Shown: positions 6,213 through 8,787 of the stretch, in pieces
How the letters are laid out: each line of letters starts with the position of its first letter
Numbering within the stretch: the stretch's first letter is position 1
Origin: DAOVGZ01 sp964477815
Lineage (GTDB): Bacteria; Babelota; Babeliae; Babelales; Vermiphilaceae
Assembly (NCBI GenBank): GCA_964477815.1
Contig: CAYZEO010000034.1
Coordinates: 1-8,787 of the forward strand
Length of the DNA: 8,787 bases
Direction: 5' to 3'
Position numbers and translations under genes: made by a program
The notes under the pieces: model-generated
What the model was told of the DNA's origin: nothing
The model's database searches: none
The model's input: the letters and a program-made list of their open reading frames with translations, nothing else

Positions 6213-8072
6213 TTACGCTTTGTTTAGCGTGGTCTCCCATTCCTCATAACAACTATCAAGCTCCTGTTTTTTTTCGAGCAATTGCTGTTGGTTTTGTTCA
6301 AACTCCTGTGTTCCATACTCAAGATCAGCAAACTTTAGTTCCAATTTTTTAATCTCTTTTTCTAGTTTATTTATTTTGTTTTCCAGTTTTTTATCTTTTT
6401 TTCGTTGCTCATACTTCTGTTTTTTGGAAACATTTTTATTTTTTGCTTCGTTTGATTTTTCTGAGAAACTTTCTGCCTTTTGGTTATGTTGTTTTTGGTA
6501 CAAGTAGGATTCATAATCTCCCTGATATTTGTGTGCGCCATTTGGTGTCAGGTCAATTATATGGTCTGAGACTCTGTTGACAAAATCGCGGTCGTGAGAA
6601 ACGAACAAAACTGTTCCGTGGTAAGCGTTTAATGCTTTTAAAAGAACCTCTTTTGATTGAATGTCCAGGTGATTAGTTGGCTCGTCGAGCAGTAAAAAGT
6701 TTGCATCTTGCAGAAGCACGCATGCCATACTGACTCTATTTTTTTCTCCACCACTCAAAACTTTTGTTTTTTTGTCAACATCATCACCGCTGAACAAAAA
6801 AGAGCCCAAAAAAGAACGAATTATTTTTTCCGATTTATTGGTGCAGCAACTTTGTACGTTTTGCAAAATTGTTTCATCAAGGTTGAGCGATCGGTTTTGA
6901 TCTTGTGCAAAAAGTGCGTGTTTGACGTTATACCCAAACTCTATGGTTCCGGTTTTTAGTGGTAGTTGTTTGCAAATCAGATTTAACAGAGTTGATTTCC
7001 CTGTTCCATTAGGGGCGACAATTGCAACTTTTTGTCCACGTTCAATGTCGAATGTTACATTTTTAAAGATCTTTTTTTCTCCAAAAGAATGTGCGACATT
7101 TTTGACGCGTAAAACAATTCTTCCGGCTCGTTGTACTTCAGGAAAAGAAAAATTGACATTTTTAAGTGACGGAGGAAGAGTGATCAGTTCAATTTTATCG
7201 AGTTCTTTCTGCATGCTTTTAGCCATCTTTGCTTTTGATGACTTTGCACGGAACCGATCGATTGTTCTTTTTTTCTGCTTTATTTCCCGCTGTTGTTGGT
7301 CATGTGCGCTTTGTAGGGTTGCAAGCTCATTCTCACGTTGTTGTTCGTAGCTCGAGTAGTTGCCTCGATAACGTTTTGCTTTTCCTCGTTCAAGGCTGAT
7401 TATTTCGCTGCACAGTTGGTCAAGAAAGTATCGATCGTGGCAAACAAGCAAAAAGCCTGATGAAGACTCTTTTAAAAAGTTTAAAAACCAATCCTTTGCT
7501 ACAATGTCTAGATGGTTTGTAGGTTCGTCAAAAAGGTAAAAATTAGCTTTTTTGAGCAGAAGCTTTGCAAGGATAAGTCTCATTTTCCATCCGACGCTTA
7601 GCTGTTTAACTGGTTGTTTTTTTTGTTCTTCAGAAAATCCAAGTCCGGTCAGTATACGTTCTGTCTCACTTGCCGCTTTATGTGGATCATGATGTTCTAA
7701 TTCTTGGTGTATCTGAGCGTATCGTTCGATTATTGTTTGTTCTGTGCTCGATTCAAGTTGTTGCTCTAGTTGTTTAGATTCCATTTGTAGCTTGTGAAGT
7801 AGCTCAAACGTTGATAACGCTTCTAGATAAACTGATTTTTCGGACTCTAGAACAACCTCTTGTGGCATGTAAGCAATGGCTGATCTATTTTCAACTGCAA
7901 TCGTTCCGCTATCAAGATTCTGCATGTCCGCAATTGCTTTGAGTAGTGTTGATTTACCAGATCCGTTTGCGCCGACCAATCCGATTTTTTGGTTTTGTTG
8001 TATAGTAAACGATACGTTGTCGAAAATCGTTTGGTTACCAAATGATAAATTGATGTTTTTTACATGAATCAT
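6213..8072 (-). CDS. ABC-F family ATPase (YdiF/YheS/Uup-like translation factor)
   Basis: 619 residues with two ATP-binding cassettes and no membrane segments, the layout of ABC-F proteins, which act on ribosomes at the E site or give ribosome protection. Cassette 1: Walker A GANGSGKST (34-42), signature LSVGWKMR (159-166), Walker B FYLFDEPTNHLD (178-189), and CHD (211-213) in the H-loop. The linker (about 230-315) is charged and helical with the run KAKRYRGNYSSYEQQR at its start, typical of the P-site tRNA interaction region. Cassette 2: APNGTGKST (353-361), LSGGEKNR (439-446), FLLLDEPTNHLD (459-470), VSHDRDF (491-497). A Lys/Glu-rich coiled coil at about 545-615 resembles the C-terminal domain of Uup and YdiF. 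The first signature has Val for Gly. The ATG has a stop codon immediately upstream in frame and no Shine-Dalgarno. I cannot place it in a subfamily with confidence. Confidence 0.93.
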   Translation of the reverse strand: MIHVKNINLSFGNQTIFDNVSFTIQQNQKIGLVGANGSGKSTLLKAIADMQNLDSGTIAVENRSAIAYMPQEVVLESEKSVYLEALSTFELLHKLQMESKQLEQQLESSTEQTIIERYAQIHQELEHHDPHKAASETERILTGLGFSEEQKKQPVKQLSVGWKMRLILAKLLLKKANFYLFDEPTNHLDIVAKDWFLNFLKESSSGFLLVCHDRYFLDQLCSEIISLERGKAKRYRGNYSSYEQQRENELATLQSAHDQQQREIKQKKRTIDRFRAKSSKAKMAKSMQKELDKIELITLPPSLKNVNFSFPEVQRAGRIVLRVKNVAHSFGEKKIFKNVTFDIERGQKVAIVAPNGTGKSTLLNLICKQLPLKTGTIEFGYNVKHALFAQDQNRSLNLDETILQNVQSCCTNKSEKIIRSFLGSFLFSGDDVDKKTKVLSGGEKNRVSMACVLLQDANFLLLDEPTNHLDIQSKEVLLKALNAYHGTVLFVSHDRDFVNRVSDHIIDLTPNGAHKYQGDYESYLYQKQHNQKAESFSEKSNEAKNKNVSKKQKYEQRKKDKKLENKINKLEKEIKKLELKFADLEYGTQEFEQNQQQLLEKKQELDSCYEEWETTLNKA

Positions 8073-8087
8073 TTAACTTTTGTTTGT

Positions 8088-8240
8088 TTAATGGTTTTTC
8101 AAATGAACTTCTATTCTAACTGAGGGCGAATGGTTTTCCAAGTGGAATACCTGTTGTACTGCAAAAATCCATAACGTTACGAAAATAATAATGAGGTTAA
8201 ATAGTAATCGCAGCACACTTGATTTTGTGTTTATTTTCAT
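8088..8240 (-). CDS. Small single-pass membrane protein, about 50 residues
   Basis: Starting at the ATG at 8238-8240, the frame encodes 50 residues. A basic N-terminus (MKINTKSSVLR) is followed by a hydrophobic segment at about 11-29 (LRLLFNLIIIFVTLWIFAV), then a polar tail rich in His. This is a type II single-pass layout. The family is not recognised. The same frame is open further upstream to a GTG at 8388-8390, which overlaps the stop of the 53-codon ORF as GTGA and would give 100 residues. That extra part covers a strong hairpin and does not look protein-like, so I prefer the ATG. Its ribosome site is weak (AAGAA about 6 bases upstream). It ends 15 bases before the ABC-F start, so the two probably share a transcript. 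Confidence 0.5.
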   Translation of the reverse strand: MKINTKSSVLRLLFNLIIIFVTLWIFAVQQVFHLENHSPSVRIEVHLKNH

Positions 8241-8294
8241 GATTTTTCTTGTATATGTGATGAAATAGTTGAAGTTTTTTATGAAATGGTACCT

Positions 8295-8347
8295 GCTTGT
8301 GAGGTTTGTGCGGATGGGGGTCGACTCGCAACCCCCACACAAAAAGC
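8295..8347. other. Strong bulged hairpin between two small ORFs
   Basis: Three nested pairings share one axis: GCTT (8295-8298) with AAGC (8344-8347), TTTGTG (8305-8310) with CACAAA (8338-8343), and TGGGGGT (8315-8321) with ACCCCCA (8331-8337). That is 17 base pairs with a 9-base loop, and two bulges (6 and 4 bases) on one side only, while the other side is continuous. No T-run follows on either strand, so it is not a standard intrinsic terminator. In the leftward transcript it lies 55 bases before the 50-codon ORF. It may be a leader structure, an RNA-processing site or part of a small RNA. Confidence 0.5.
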
Positions 8348-8386
8348 AAACATTATTTTGTCTTTCTTGTGATACTAGTTGTCTTG

Positions 8387-8548
8387 TCACGTATTAATAG
8401 GTGCCATGTTAAGACTTTTTTGGTTTTTGCATAGAAGCAACTGTTTTGTGTCAATGTTTAGTTTGCACAAAGTGATTACTAGGCACGTTTTAATAGCGGT
8501 TATTACAACCAAAAGCCACACAGCTATAAGACCTCTCTTAAGACTCAT
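8387..8548 (-). CDS. Small membrane protein, 53 residues
   Basis: The ATG at 8546-8548 has a good ribosome binding site, AAGGAG (8556-8561), 7 bases upstream, which is the main reason to believe this short frame. It encodes 53 residues: MSLKRG, then a hydrophobic segment from about 7 to 28 (LIAVWLLVVITAIKTCLVIT) with one Lys in the middle, then a polar tail with Lys, Asn and two Cys. It resembles the next small ORF in plan (short basic N-terminus, one membrane segment, polar tail) but not clearly in sequence. The stop TGA overlaps a GTG as GTGA in the frame of the 50-codon ORF. Function unknown. The plus-strand frame over the same bases lacks a ribosome site and looks like a shadow. Confidence 0.55.
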   Translation of the reverse strand: MSLKRGLIAVWLLVVITAIKTCLVITLCKLNIDTKQLLLCKNQKSLNMAPINT

Positions 8549-8603
8549 GATGATACTCCTTATTTGGTTTCATCCTGTCTAGTTATTATCAATGTACGAC
8601 CGA

Positions 8604-8631
8604 CAGACATAAGTCTGCGTGTGCGTATATT
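8604..8631. promoter_or_regulatory. Palindrome and -10-like box in the divergent region
   Basis: CAGAC-ATAA-GTCTG (8604-8617) is a perfect 5-base inverted repeat, and TATATT (8626-8631) is a good rightward -10 just after it. The palindrome would overlap the spacer of that promoter, the place for an operator. No matching -35 is visible. The rest of 8549-8694, between the leftward small ORF and the rightward gene at the edge, shows the self-complementary TTGATCAA (8634-8641) and nothing else I can name. Confidence 0.3.
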
Positions 8632-8694
8632 AGTTGATCAAAACTGTAATGCGCTACGCCACCCAGATGAATAGTCTATGCAGCAGGAGTGAGA

Positions 8695-8787
8695 GTGGAA
8701 AAAAGGATTCAAAAGTATGGGTTGTGGCAGAGGATAGGAAATGTTTTTTTGTTGTATTGGCGGACTGCTATGATTTTTGGTCATAGT
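8695..8787 (+). CDS. Start of a gene cut by the window edge, function unknown
   Basis: A GTG at 8695-8697 follows AGGAG (8685-8689) at 5 bases and opens a frame of 31 codons that runs to the last base without a stop. The product begins MEKRIQKYGLWQRIGNVF and continues with LLYWRTAMIFGHS, a basic, amphipathic start leading into a hydrophobic stretch, as in many membrane or membrane-associated proteins. An in-frame GTG two codons upstream is badly placed for the ribosome site. The frame is closed upstream by TGA at 8668-8670. Too little is present to name a family. Confidence 0.55.
   Translation, partial: MEKRIQKYGLWQRIGNVFLLYWRTAMIFGHS

Noticed and set aside
6922..7350. A plus-strand open frame of 142 codons inside the ABC-F gene.
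   Set aside because: It is antisense to conserved ABC-F motifs and rich in Phe, Cys and Ser, as expected for a shadow of an AT-rich coding strand.
8315..8337. The GGGGGTCGACTCGCAACCCCC element considered as a tRNA T-arm.
   Set aside because: The loop is too long, the TTCRA pattern is missing, and no acceptor, D or anticodon arms can be drawn around it.
8379..8582. A plus-strand open frame of 67 codons over the 53-codon small ORF.
   Set aside because: No ribosome site, whereas the minus-strand frame over the same bases has AAGGAG at good spacing and a membrane-protein pattern.
8767..8787. CTATGA and TCATAG inverted repeat at the right edge.
   Set aside because: It lies inside the open frame of the edge gene, has only six pairs and no associated signal; chance is the simplest explanation.

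Overview
The window reads as ordinary chromosomal DNA of an AT-rich bacterium with a compact genome. Seven genes are nearly complete or complete and recognisable, several very small genes sit between them, and both edges cut a gene. A secreted or membrane-anchored ankyrin-repeat protein, weak or missing Shine-Dalgarno sites on several genes, and strongly diverged versions of core enzymes suggest a host-associated, deep-branching lineage. Candidatus Dependentiae (TM6) is my best guess, but this is inference from gene style and not from a marker gene. I see no rRNA, tRNA, CRISPR array, insertion sequence, phage gene or integration site.

Left part (1-2777): the 3' end of rsmE (16S rRNA m3U1498 methyltransferase) is followed by an ankyrin-repeat gene with an N-terminal hydrophobic segment. 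Facing it is a minus-strand cluster read in the order ruvX, a frame-broken remnant, a 59-residue zinc-ribbon gene, and tsaB (tRNA t6A synthesis). The zinc-ribbon gene starts inside the stop region of the remnant frame and is only 20 bases upstream of tsaB, so the cluster looks co-transcribed.

Middle (2778-5715): a divergent promoter region leads rightward into an AGCS-family sodium:amino-acid symporter gene. It overlaps murE by ATGA, so a transporter and a peptidoglycan amino-acid ligase are translationally coupled. The MurE keeps the DNPR motif of diaminopimelate-adding enzymes but has changed several other substrate-site residues.

Right part (5716-8787): all complete genes are on the minus strand. 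In order of transcription they are two tiny membrane-protein ORFs (53 and about 50 codons) separated by a strong bulged hairpin, a full-length ABC-F translation ATPase, and a 114-residue exported or membrane protein with a GTG start behind a run of eight G. At the right edge a plus-strand gene begins with a GTG behind a good ribosome binding site and runs off the window.

I did not find a clear new multi-gene system. The items most worth a second look are the broken ORF and zinc-ribbon gene between ruvX and tsaB, the altered MurE motifs together with the symporter-murE coupling, and the small-ORF plus hairpin segment upstream of the ABC-F gene.
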